DNA of 64,000 nucleotides from Spodoptera frugiperda. Lineage: Eukaryota; Arthropoda; Insecta; Lepidoptera; Noctuidae. The notes under the pieces were generated by a model, which made no database searches, was not told where the DNA came from, and saw only the letters and a list, made by a program, of their open reading frames with translations. Below are positions 1-12,600 of this stretch, one piece after another; positions within the stretch are counted from its first letter, which is position 1, and every line of letters begins with the position of its first letter. Both the position numbers and the translations under genes were made by a program. The stretch covers positions 13,474,315 through 13,538,314 of the forward strand of contig NC_064239.1 in the NCBI RefSeq assembly GCF_023101765.2, written 5' to 3'.

Positions 1-677
1 CACAGCTTAACTTTTTTTGTTAATCTCCGTACCATATCCAGGTCGCATTAAGTTTGAAATAGATATATACAAGAGGTCAGCTATTTATAAAATTACATCA
101 AATGACTTAAGTTACACTTCTACTTAATTTTTTTAATAAATAAAATGCCATAATTGTTACGCGACATGGCCCATGTTACAATAGTACTTTATCATTGGCC
201 AATCGGAACATTCTTCTATAACTCTATTTAGTGACAAATATGGCATTAATAAAGGGGAAATACATAAGAAGTATGTACTAATAAAATAAATAAACAGCTA
301 ATAGTTAGCTTTAGAACGGTGCGCGTGTGATTTGAGAGTCGACATGAATTTACTCATTATATTTACGTGGCAGTAAATCATTCATTGTTGTTGGTATTCC
401 AGACTAGCAAATCTTTCGTAGGACATCAGATTTGAGGGCGTTTTTACATTATGTAATCCGATATCACGTGATACCTCTCTTATCATGACTAGTCTAGTAA
501 TAAATACTCATTTCTCCTTCATACAATGAAACAGTATTTACACATAATTATAGTAAAATTCTCAACATTTTGTGCCTCTTAACAATGAAATATAAGCCTC
601 ACAATTCGACTAGTAAACAGAATAGTAAAGTAATTTGAAGCATGATAAATCACAACCGAAATAAAATATAACTTTAA
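1..677. other. Intergenic, AT-rich, nothing recognised
   Basis: About 680 bases left of the first MITE. It is AT-rich with stops in all frames; I see no gene, repeat or RNA. Confidence 0.5.
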
Positions 678-949
678 GCCAAGGATACACTAGGGGACAA
701 ATAACCCACAACATGTATTGGCGACTTGTCAAGTGAAACCGGCGGATTTCGTCTGACATATATGGCCTCAACTCACGATTCATGTCCTCAGATAAAATAT
801 TTACTTCACTCAATGTAATTGGAGACCCGTGTCGTGTGATGTTACCAGTTACATAGGTATTGACCAAAGTCCGGCAATATCGCGCTACTTCGACTAAAGT
901 CGCTAGCAACACGTGTCGCAAGACATTTGTCTCCTACAGTATCCTTGGT
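678..949. mobile_element. MITE with TTTAA target duplication
   Basis: A 272-bp element with imperfect terminal inverted repeats of about 24 bp: GCCAAGGATACACTAGGGG at the left, and at the right a sequence whose complement reads ACCAAGGATACTGTAGGAG. TTTAA directly flanks both sides (673-677 and 950-954). A TTAA-centred target fits piggyBac-like or similar DNA transposons, but the size marks a non-autonomous copy. The 103-codon antisense frame at 610-921 runs across it and is not a gene. Confidence 0.7.
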
Positions 950-954
950 TTTAA

Positions 955-3429
955 CTTAAACTAAATAATATCTTACAAGTTACATAAAATACTTGATTAA
1001 ATAAGTAAACATTGACAGATGTCTCCTCCCAAACACGAAGTAAATGCAATCAAATTGCGAGAACTAGAGTATCATATGACTAGATCCATACTTACACTAA
1101 ACAAGTTGAAACTTAAACAATTATAATTTTGATTGAACACTAACGTTACACCTTACGTTACAGTAACAGTTGTGGAATTTTAAAAAGCTGTTACAATTTC
1201 AAGGGATTGGTTCACAACCTCTATACATGTTGTAAGTGGCCTTATAAACATTTATGTGGCAGATAGATCTCTTAAATTACGTTCTTTAATCAATTATATC
1301 TGATACTTTGCCGTTATTCAGATATTGTAAATTAGGCCCAAAGAATTTCATATATGTGTGTGAGTTTCGCCAAAACAAATATCATTAACTATGTTTACGT
1401 ATTTTTTGTAGCAAAGAAATAACTTAGATATCAGTTAAGACTGTAAGAATGTAACTATTAATGCAGTAATATCATCAGTAATCAATGAATCGCGTCAGTA
1501 TTAAATAAGTTATATATGTTCCAATATATAGGGGTCGTTACACAACTGTTTCTGTAAATAAGACGTACATCCAAATACAACCACACACACAAGTATACAT
1601 TATAATTAGAATTTATATTAAATTACACGTATTTATTTATTATATATCATTAATAATTTATATTAAATGCAACTTTGGAGTTTACATTGGAGTCATAGTG
1701 TAGTTTAGGCCAAAGTTTGTTTGTATTAAAAAAAATAAGACTGACTCTTTTTTACATAATAAATAAATAATTCACTATCGTATTTTTTGTAATTCAGCTC
1801 TATATAATATTTCTTATAAATGTTTTATTTGTTTAGAGGTATTGGAGTATAATTTTGTTTAGAAAAATGTTTAAAGATCTAAAATCTGTATTTTTCACTG
1901 ATGACATTTGGTATAGTAAGTATATTAAATTAATAATAAATATATAATATTTAAGAACAAAGCCGCGAAATACAAGTATTACCAATTAATATTGACAATT
2001 CTATTGGTTTGACGAAATAACTATTTTATTATCTTTATCTTAATGTAAATAAAACTTTAAACTAAGTTTGCATTTCAGATCTACATTATACACTATTTTT
2101 TGGAAATTATTTAAAAAGTAATAGAATACTATAGTTTTTGGATAATAAGAAGGCATTAGTGGCTCAATAAATACTTAAACTTTGCAATCGTAGACAATAA
2201 TACATCTCTAGTTGGGGACCACTAACACGATTTGGTAAAGAAAAGGAACCATTACTAAGTAGATTACAACTACATTCAGTAAACTTTTAGTAATAAATAA
2301 AATTACTATATACAAGTAAAATACTTGTAAGTATACATGCACAGATGATTTTTAATTCCGTCAGTTTTCATACAATCTGTGGCTTCATTTATTTATTTAT
2401 TCATCTCCTCCGTCTTCGTCCATATAATTTAGAATTTTCTTTTTTAAATCGTTCATTTATATTCTTATGTCGAGTGCTCACTCGTCTTAACAATAGCTTG
2501 ACAAATAACATGATGTTACCTAACTTGTTATTGTCTCATGTTCATCAATTCCATGTAGAATGGACATCTTCTTTGGCAGGATTCCAATTTAACTTAAAGG
2601 CTCGTGGACCCATTGTAGCTTTACGTACGAAATATTTAATTATTTTTATGTATATATTGGAGATTTTAGTATTTTAAGTTAGTTCTCCTTGTATGGGTCG
2701 TAAGTAGAGCCGTATTATCCCCTAAGGTAGACTAGACAAGTCCTTCGGGAGCCAGGTTACACGCATGCCCAACTGGCTACAGAGTGCCGGCGATGCCTAT
2801 AAGGTGCCTAGTGCGGTCTTTAGCGCGCGTTTGATTCGCCTCTGGCCGTAATCAGTTACTTTCGATCCCACGATACTAAATACTAATTATAAACCGTTGC
2901 CCAGTAGAGGACGCGTTCGTTAAATAAATAAAAATATTAATTTACATCATGTTTAAATGATGTTGACTAACAATTGTATGCATCATAGTTAAATTCTCTT
3001 AAATAAAAAATATCAAATAAATAATAATTTCTTTGCTTTCGCCTCATTAAGTGTTCATTTTTACACGCGTGTTCCATTAGAAACTTGCTCGATTTTTGTA
3101 GTTTAAACCTGTATGAAGAAAGCTTAAGTTATATAAATTATATTTTAGAAGTTCAAAATGCCATATAGAATCGGCTGTACAAGTTTAAGAGCACTTAATT
3201 GTAGGAGGTTGAATTTAAAAAATCGAGCAAATCAGTTCAGGCCAATAAATCGAATAACTTTCATTTTAGTATTTTTGAAAATGGAACAGATTTCGGTAAG
3301 TTTCTACACAAACCGATCTGCTATACAGGCATCATTAATTCCCATGTATTTCCAAAAGTGCTGAAACAAAAGTTCCATAGCCTGAATCAACATTATAGGT
3401 GTTACTTAAGTCCTGATGGTACCTGCTGC
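955..3429. other. Intergenic region downstream of AREL1
   Basis: AT-rich DNA with no supported gene. A block at about 2690-2920 is clearly more GC-rich than its surroundings and ends next to TAAATAAATAAAAAT; it may be an old SINE-like or RNA-derived repeat. The AREL1 3' untranslated region must run into the right part of this stretch, with its end unresolved. Confidence 0.4.
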
Positions 3430-3600
3430 CTAGATCATGCCGAAGCCCTCCCCGCCCTCGTTGATGGCCCAGAGCAGCGCGTGCACGAGCTGCTCGTAGG
3501 AGTCGTAGTCGGGCAGGCACAGCTGGTTGAAGCACGTGTGCGCCGTCGGCAGCGCGCCGAAGTTCGGCGCCGCCGTTATCTGGAACCGGGGGTTCAGCTC
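3430..3600 (-). CDS. AREL1: AREL1 exon 16 (HECT catalytic cysteine and stop)
   Basis: Encodes ELNPRFQITAAPNFGALP, then the catalytic LPTAHTCFNQLCLPDYDSYE, and ends EGGEGFGMI before TAG at 3430-3432. The active-site Cys is in HTCFNQL. No AATAAA is evident just downstream on this strand; a TTTATTTATT run near 2390 on the plus strand is the nearest plausible poly(A) signal. Confidence 0.93.
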   Translation of the reverse strand, partial: ELNPRFQITAAPNFGALPTAHTCFNQLCLPDYDSYEQLVHALLWAINEGGEGFGMI

Positions 3601-6600
3601 CTGGAACCAAGTACATATATCACGTTATAATTGATGTTTGTTTACTGGATAAGAAATCAAGTTATGGTTTCATTCTATTCTTTACACTAAAGTCTGTTTT
3701 TTAATCTCGTAGACTAAACTGACATTAAGAGTGTTGTCAATTTATTGCAATTCTTAAATAGTGATATGGCACAACCGATACCTAGCGTAAATAAAATCAA
3801 GTATCGCTTTTTTACAATAACTTATCCTGATATAATGTGTTTATCTTGAAATAATGTGGTAGGTACTTATTTAAACGTAATAATACAAAATTAATAATGT
3901 ATGTATACCGTATATTTGTAATTACACAATTACAGGTTAATAACAACATCTTTATTCTGATTCAGATAATGACTCCATGTCTGAGGAATATTCTGAATCA
4001 TCGGAATCGCCACCTACTTCTATGATAAACCTATCAGTAATGTCGTCGGTTATATGTTAATTTAGGGGTGCGTATTTAAAATCGAATGACGTTGCGTCTT
4101 TAGATTTTAAATACGCACCCCTAAATTTCATCATACCTATTGCCCTGTATACCAATTTGTAGCACGTCGTGCAGCCGTTTTTACGTACGTGAATTTTAAA
4201 TATAAAACTTTGAATGAAAATTAAATTCGTTTATTATAGATAAAAAGTTACGATTCAACAAACCGGTATCGTAGGTACAACACTGCATAAGAGAGCTAGC
4301 AATATTATTTGTAAATTTGACATTTGCATGTGTCAATTTAGTCTACGAGATTAAAAAACAGACTTTAGAATATGAACGGTAATGTGAAACATAGCCAACG
4401 AGCCTCACCTGGAACCCGCCGGGCGGCAGCTGCGAGCAGCCCGTGGTGAACTGCAGCAGTCGGGCGCGTTCCTCCGTGGTGAAGCTGGACAGCGCGGCCC
4501 AGAACCACGCCAGCACGCGCTCCCAGTCGCGCCCCGACCCGGCTACTAACGCGTGCGTGCGCCAGTCGTGCACGGATAGTTCCCCGGTGCCACACAGTAG
4601 CAGTTCCAGCTCGTTCTCGTCGAAGATGGCGAGCAGGTTGTCGGGCACGAGCACGGCGAGCCCGCGCAGGAAGGCCTCGGTCTCGGGACGGACCCGCGCC
4701 GCCAGACGCCACTGCGCCAGCGCGTCCAGGTACGATATCTTGTTACTGTTGCGGACCTGACCACCAGTGTTACAAATCATCAATATCACTATATTTACTA
4801 TGTTACATAGAAATATATGGAAATATCATCGACTCATTACAGAAAAAAAAGATTAATTTCAAACAATCACATTTTTATCTATAGTGATAATATAGACAAA
4901 TCTCCAGTTAACCAATACCTAATTCCGTCACATAATGACTTCTTGCAATAAGCGTATAACATGTCCTCATCCTACAGTCAAAAAATTATGTAACAACGAC
5001 AATTTCAAAATCTTATTACACATCCTACTAATGTTACGTTAAAATACAAAAAGGTAGGAACAATACTTATATTTATTACTTCCTTCAAGCACAAACTGTA
5101 AATGCATTTCAATGAAACTTGGTATTCACAAAATGATAGAACAAAGACTACTTTATCTTAGTTATGTGAATGATGCTGATGACAACTTTGTTTTACACAA
5201 ATATAAGTATAAGTATACACAGTATGTACACCCACCCGGATAGTAGACCCGTTGGGCAGCAGGTCGTGTGTCTCCACAAGCCTGCCCGAGGAGTCGTACA
5301 CATCGTCCGCGAAGTACAGCTCGGGCACGGAGTCCCCGCTGTCCAGGTCTGTCTCCAGCACGTACTTGATCTTGGACAGGTACAGCTCCGGGTCGTCCTG
5401 CTCGAAAACATAAATGTGGGGGGGGGACCAAGTTCGATAATATTACGGAATGCTTCGCCTATAAAAGAAGTGAGATCTAAATAAGTACCAAGTTCCATAC
5501 ACAGACCTCAGTTAAAAATGATATAACTTGGCAAGTTTTAATAGAAAATTATATACTTGACTCATTGCGTTTAGTAGGTTTATAACAAAGTGTGTGAAAA
5601 CTTGCCAACTTGTTATATCATTTTTAACTGAGGTCTGTGTATGGAACTTGGTACTTATTTAGATCTCACTTCTTTTATAGGCGAAGCATTCCAATATTAT
5701 CGAACTTGGCATCCTTTCACATTTATGTTTTGGGTGGGATCGTTTTTTTTTTCTTGGATTCTCATTCTTTGTGGTAAATTTTTGACTCTAGCCCATTTTT
5801 GCACGTCGCATCGTCGTCTAAGTCTTGAAAAATAGGTTAACGCATTTTAATACTGTCTATTCGTTTGTCCTAAACGTAATGTTGAGAAGGATTAATTCTA
5901 GGATTAAGCTCATGGCGTGTAAGTCTATGAAGTATACCTTGTAGTGCACCCGTAGCCCAATGATCTGTGCGAGGAAGGACCTAGTGAGGCGCGCCCTCAC
6001 CAGTTGTCGGTAGGAGCCTCCCAGCGCACTCTCGTACACGCACTTACCCACCAGCTTACCCGCTAGCTCGAAGTGCTTCAACTATAACAATTACAAACAA
6101 TTATAACAATACTCAATATGTCACTCAAATACTACTATTTTAGAGCACACACAATTTACGTTATGGTTAAAAATGTCATTTGAATCATCTACATTATCGT
6201 GTAGGTAACCTTTTTGGGGTTAAGGGGGGAAAATCATCCAATGACTTCTCTAGCCTTGTGTGAGGCAAGTGCACCCCGCTTTTACTCTCCTGCTTTTCTA
6301 GCCGGAGCCCCGGTAACGGCGGGCCGGTAAAGGTAGTCCGTAGCTCCTGGTCCCAATGAGTAATGCAATTACCTTGAGATGCGGCGGTCTATCCGGGTTG
6401 GGGTGTACGAGGCCGGTGGGCGAGTCGTGGAAGGACACGAACAAACCGAACTTGGGGTCAAACAGCTGACCACACAGCAACGAGAACCATTCGCGGCGGA
6501 CTCCGCCCCAGTCCACGCCTGTAATACAATATTACCCAGTAAATACTTTGGTGTACCTCAAGGATGTATACTCGGTCCAACTTATTTTTATTACCAACAA

Positions 6601-9600
6601 CATGCCTATTAGTTATCAGATTTACTGGAATACTGAGGAAGATTGTTACGTTTGTAACAGTGGTTCTACAGATAACAGTTATATTATGATCAATTTAAAC
6701 GAATATGAACACAGAATGAAATATAAAGTTCATAGGGCAGGCGTCATAAGGCATTCTCTACCAGTCAGCTTTAGGGAAAAGTAGATATTATAAATACGGT
6801 ACAGACCCTGTTCCCCCTGGAAGGTGATGTCGAAGTTCTTGCACCAGTCCTGCACGGTGAAGTGGCGCGTGGCCTTGAGGCTGGTCCGCAGCAGCTCGCT
6901 GCGCACGACGCGGATGGCCAGCTTCTCGTGCGGGTGTCGTGCGTGCACCTTGCGGATCTCGCTGTAGAAGAAGTCCTGCTTGTTCTGGAAGTGGAGAGGA
7001 ATACTTTAACGATAGGAAGGAATTACACAGATGTTGAAGCAAAGTGATGGAGTAAGTGGAACTAACAAAATGATGGAGTTTCTTGCTCGTTCTTCTCCAT
7101 AGGAATCTACACTTTGGAACGAGCAAATAGAGCAACTAGAGGACTGACCGACAGACAGACGTTATTAATATTATTATATTTGCTTTGACGTTCAAAAGTA
7201 CCTTCCTGGTCTATTTGAAATAAATGATTTTGACTTGACTTTTGACTTTTGATGTAATGATAAATAAACTCTGAACGAAAGGGTCAAGATTATTACCATA
7301 TACCGAACACTCCAAGACCCAGTGACATTACTGACAATATCAAAATTGGGTGATACCCGAACACAATTACCAGAGGTTACTGAAGGATTTTGGAGGCAAA
7401 TGAGACTCGCGAATTATTATAAAAAGTATATTGCGAAAAATAGAAAAACTTACAAAAGATGAAAAGAACGTTATTATAAAAATGGACGAATATGAAGGCG
7501 AACATAGATAAGATGCGCCGAGCAAGGACACAGACAACATAAAGGTGAAATTGCACTATTGGGGTTGCGTTCACTCATAACTAACAGTTACAATATAAAA
7601 AACACAATAATGAAGGAAACAAAATAAATTGACACGTAGATAAGGGGTAGTACAGGCACCTTGAAGGTGTCCTCCCCGCCGCAGTTGGCGATGAGTAGCT
7701 GCGTGAAGGTGGCGGCGATGAGGTCGCGCTCCGCTGACACCAGCTCCAGCTGGGGCTGCACCCCGTCCTCCAGCGTGAACTGGCCCCCAGGGCCCGACCC
7801 CAGCGGGGTCGGCTTCAGGATCAACTGGAACAACACGTACGTAAAGAAATGAGTAGGTAGGGGCTACAGTTTTGAAATATTACAACTTAAACTTTATAGA
7901 CATAAAAGTTAGGCAGTCGAAAATAATAAGTAAGAGGTAAGAAAGAGATAAAAATGGAAGCGCTCATAATAAAGTTAAATATTTTCTACCTAAGTAATTT
8001 AATGGATGACGAAATAATTGTTATAACTCAAGGAAGATGTGATGGTTTCAAAATTGTAGCAAAAAAATCTATGGAAAACAGATTGTTAAGGTCATAATTA
8101 TGATTACCTTAGTAGAAGGACAGAGGCGGAAGCTGGTGATCCTCTTGGGGATGAACTTGAAGAGGTAGTCCTTGAGCGTGAGCTGCTTGGGGCTGATGCA
8201 GCAGAGCACGCGGCGCGGCTTGCCCGACAGGAGCCGCGCCTCGTAGCAGATGTTGTGACGCTTCGACGATATGTTGCGCTGCACTGTCGCCGTGTCGCTC
8301 GCTACGGGTACGACATTATGTTCTATAATACATGTCTTCACCAGTTGAAACATTCAAACATAAGCGATACATTCTTACAGGTTTAACATAATTTCTACCT
8401 GAGTATGTCACTACATAGCTACAGTGCATGTTGTGACAATCTTAAAATGTTCGTACGTATATTAGTCCTAATGTAACAACTACTGGTTGTCCTAATAAAT
8501 AAATAAATGGACTAATAGACAGACTGACGGACAACTTAATGTTCGAAGTTTCTAAAAGTGACCATTTAACTGATTAGATTCAACAACATTCTACAAAATT
8601 CACTTAGATTTTTGTTGAATTGGAGTAACTGTATCCATAATGAGTCTGAAAGACTGTATCCATAAGCATGTGACAGATTACAGTATGTATGTACGTACCA
8701 GTAAGGACGATGCAGTCAAACTCCCCATTATGCAGCATCTGTCCGCGGTACAGTACCCGCGCGCGGTACAGGCCGGCGCGCTCGAAGCACAGAGAGACAC
8801 TGACGCGCTGGTTCACCGAGTCGTAGGAAAATGTCGCCGCTGATGACAACGACTCGTCCACCTCGCCACCCAGCGGACTGATCTCGATCGAGAACCCCTG
8901 CAGAGACTTTTATTCAGAATTAACCCACACACTTTAGTATAATACTTGGATAAAACAAATTAGAAAGTATTTTACGATTTCATTAAGGCCTTTGAGAGTG
9001 TTAATTTATGAGAAACGCAACACCATCATTGTATAGGGTGAACTAAAGTACATTATTTATTTGTAGAACTGAATCTAACAAATAATATTACAAGTAACTT
9101 GTAATACAATTATTTGAATTTATACAATCTGACTCAGTTGAATAAGGTGTACCTCAAGGTACTATATTGGGTCCAATGTAGATATGCCTCAATATGAAGC
9201 TACATACCTCATGGTCGGTGAGTGGCGCGGGGTTGTCGTAGTGGTCCCGGGGGTGCACGTGCAGTGCGCGCGCGTGCTGCGCGGCGAAGACGAGCGCGTG
9301 GTGCGCGCGGCCCACGCGCGAGCGCCGCGCCTCCACGCCGCCCGCCGTGAACCACTTGCGGAACGGACTGCCCGCCACCGGGACCAGGCCTGCCCACACC
9401 ATACACGGTTGTATAAACTCAACAACAACTATAAAGCTTATTAAGTGCCACTATCATCAAAGCCAAGTCGGTTATACTTGATTACATTTTTCAATAGATC
9501 AATTTGTTGCGAAAATCTTAATAACAGATGAACTGGAATTTATTAAGAATGGAACTGAAGTTTGAGAACAAGCGAAAACAATCAAAGTGGTACAAAGTTA

Positions 9601-12600
9601 CCATTTTAATTTCGAATGATAATATTAGTAGTGATTGTGTTAGAAAACATGACTTTAATAAGCTTTAAGGATAACAATATCTCCTAATCCCCTTGCATAT
9701 ACTTGAACTCACCAATCATGACGGACACGATGTAGACCCCAGCCTGCCTGACGGTGAACTTGACCCGCGCAGTGTTGGCCTGCGCCGGGTCGCCCGAGCC
9801 CAGCTCTATGACCGCCGTCACCTGCAGTAATATTCATACCGCGAAGATCTCACACCCGTTCCGATACACAACACAGATATTGTCACAATAACACAGAGAA
9901 ACCCTATCAAAGCTTCCTTCAAACCTCTATAAAAATGTAGAATCGACTCAAATTCATGAACAAAAGCAATTCATTGAAAAGATCAGGTAGAAGAAGAGTT
10001 AGTAGGAAACAGCTTAACATTAATAGGGAAGATGCAAAAATAATATTTATGAAAATTTTGTTATTAAAATGCTAAAAAAGAATAAAAGAAGGGCCATAGC
10101 AAGGTTTTCATTTTATTTAATGTTGATTTTTATCATAAATTATGAATAAAAAGTTACATGTAAAGAAACGTATTTCAAAACACCAATCAGTGTTTAGTGA
10201 CGTTACTCCTGCTATGTCAACTATTGACAACTTTGAGTTGTGAACATTTTAAGCGAAAATTATTTTGCATTTATCGGCTAAAAATGGAAGCTGGGTTTAT
10301 CAAAGCAGATTCTAGGAATCTACCAAAAGTTAGCGTAGACATGGTTGTAACTTTTTTATGGAAAGTGCGGAGTTTTCGAGTGTAGAAATAATATGGCGAT
10401 AACCCAATCGGCTATGTTCAAATCAAAAGAGATGGAGAATTATGTATAGTAAAAAGTCGAGTTACGCCGGAGCATGAAATACGTAAAGAAGGTTATCGTG
10501 TTACAGCCATTATAAATGAAACGCAAAGCTTGGTTCAGTCCTGCCAATGCGAAGATTGTGCGGCTTCTGGAGGTAAACATTTCAGGTTATTTTAAATAGT
10601 TAATCTGTAGCATGGATAATTTAGACTAAAATCTATTTCCAGGTGGGTGTAAGCATGCTGCTGCACTATTGCTATGGTTACACAGAAGATCTGAGGAGCC
10701 TCCGATAACGTCCATAACATGTTATTGGAAAAAGACAAAATTATCTATATGTACTTCTAGAAAATCATTTATAAAAGCGATACAATGCTTTTATAAATGA
10801 AGTTATGAATGCTGCAAAGAAATTCTGGATAGATGCTGTGTTTCCAAAATTAAAAGATATTAATTACATGTTTTTTCTGTAACCATTTTGTAGATATTTT
10901 AAATAAAACTTTGTTTTTTAAATACTTTTTTTATTCAATTTTAATTAAAGGTGATTGCAAATTGACAAGCGCACAACAAATGATTATACTATAGTCTAAA
11001 TGGGGAATTAGGAAATGATAAACACAGGAATGTGGCTTCAAAAAGCAAACTCACACAGTCTTCTGATCACTCTTTCAATATGAATTCGCAGGCTTGCAAT
11101 TTTCTTTGACCTTAGTACATCATCTCTTGAACTTTTCTTAGTGTTGCTAACACTAGGTGGTCTTATTAACTGAAATTGCTTGTGCAAATGTGCTTGAAGC
11201 CTCTGTCTGCCATGATACAAGCTCCAGGTGGTAAAATGTCTATACATTTTTAGCTTGGAACCACTTTTTTCTCAGTTTGGGATCAGAAGGCCTAGTTAAA
11301 AACAATTTATTAGGAAATTTGGTTGAAGTTGATGGACACAGTGGCACGAAACATGAGTCAATACGGCTTTTTTTGGTGCTGTTGTTGTAATAACCAGATG
11401 TTGATGGGATATCCATTTTTAGTTTTATCAAAATATATCTTGAAAATAGAGGAAATGACATCAACCACTTTGTATGGCGTTTGGGCTTGAACATGAACAT
11501 GAAAATATTGTACTATTTTTTACTTTATTGAGCGGCTTACAGTACAAAGAAAACGTATAGATAAGAAACTTTGTATCAAATTAATAATTAAACATAATAT
11601 ATGAAAAAACTTCAACACTTTAAAATAAATCGTTTATTTGTGAAACTATTCATTTTCATAATGTTAACATAACTGTAATATACTCCGTATCACACTGATC
11701 ACTACAAACTGCCACTGGCTCGACAACACACGATATGTGCAGGCGCGCGTCCGCTCTCGACCGTGTCTCAGCGTGTATTATCCATATTGTATAGTCTATG
11801 GTATGGTGTATACCGTGCGCGCCCCACCATCCGTGTGCACGAGACAGTGTATGTGCATATATGTAACTATCTTTATAGTTACTATACTGACACAAACACT
11901 ACATCCCTTTCTTGTTTTAAATTAAAAACTTTATTAATCAAAACAAACTTTATTAATCAAGACAATATTTTTTATTATATTCCAATTACATATTAATCAA
12001 TCACTGAATTAATCATGGTTGCATCTTTATCTGCCTGGACGGCTTTCCATACACCTTCTGTTCGTTTAAGATGTAATATATTCCTCCTTAAAGTCTGTCC
12101 TGTTTCTTCATTTCTGATGGTAACATCTCCACCTTTGGTTTTCTCAACAACGTGTGGCGTTGGGTTATAATTTGGAGTTAGTTTGTTTGCTTTATCCATT
12201 TCCTTGACATATACTTTGTCCCCTTCATTTAAATCCACATCCTGTGCTCTTCTTCTCTTATCTCCATACTCTTTCCCCTTTCCTTTTTGTTCTTTATCCC
12301 TATCTCTGATTTCGGTGTCATCTTCTTTATTATTTATATCCTGTAGCATGGGAATTTTGTCCCTGTTTTTTCTTCTAAAGAACAGTTCGGATGGTGTTTT
12401 TCCTGTCACAGAGTGAGGTGTGGAGTTGTACATCAAGAGGTAGTCCCACAAACTCTCTGGTAGAGCTTTATTTTCTATCTTGCCAATTTTTAGACGTTTT
12501 AAAATGTCACGATTCTGCCTCTCTACCTCGCCGTTTTGCTGAGGCCAGTATGGGACAGTATGGAAGAGTATTATGTTACACTCCTTACAGAAATCTTTAA

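Noticed and set aside
610..921. 103-codon minus-strand frame as a gene
   Set aside because: It runs across a 272-bp MITE with terminal repeats and TTTAA duplications, and it has no family match.
11656..11895. Identical small frames in both gypsy LTRs as a conserved gene
   Set aside because: They are identical only because the LTRs are; there is no other sign of coding.
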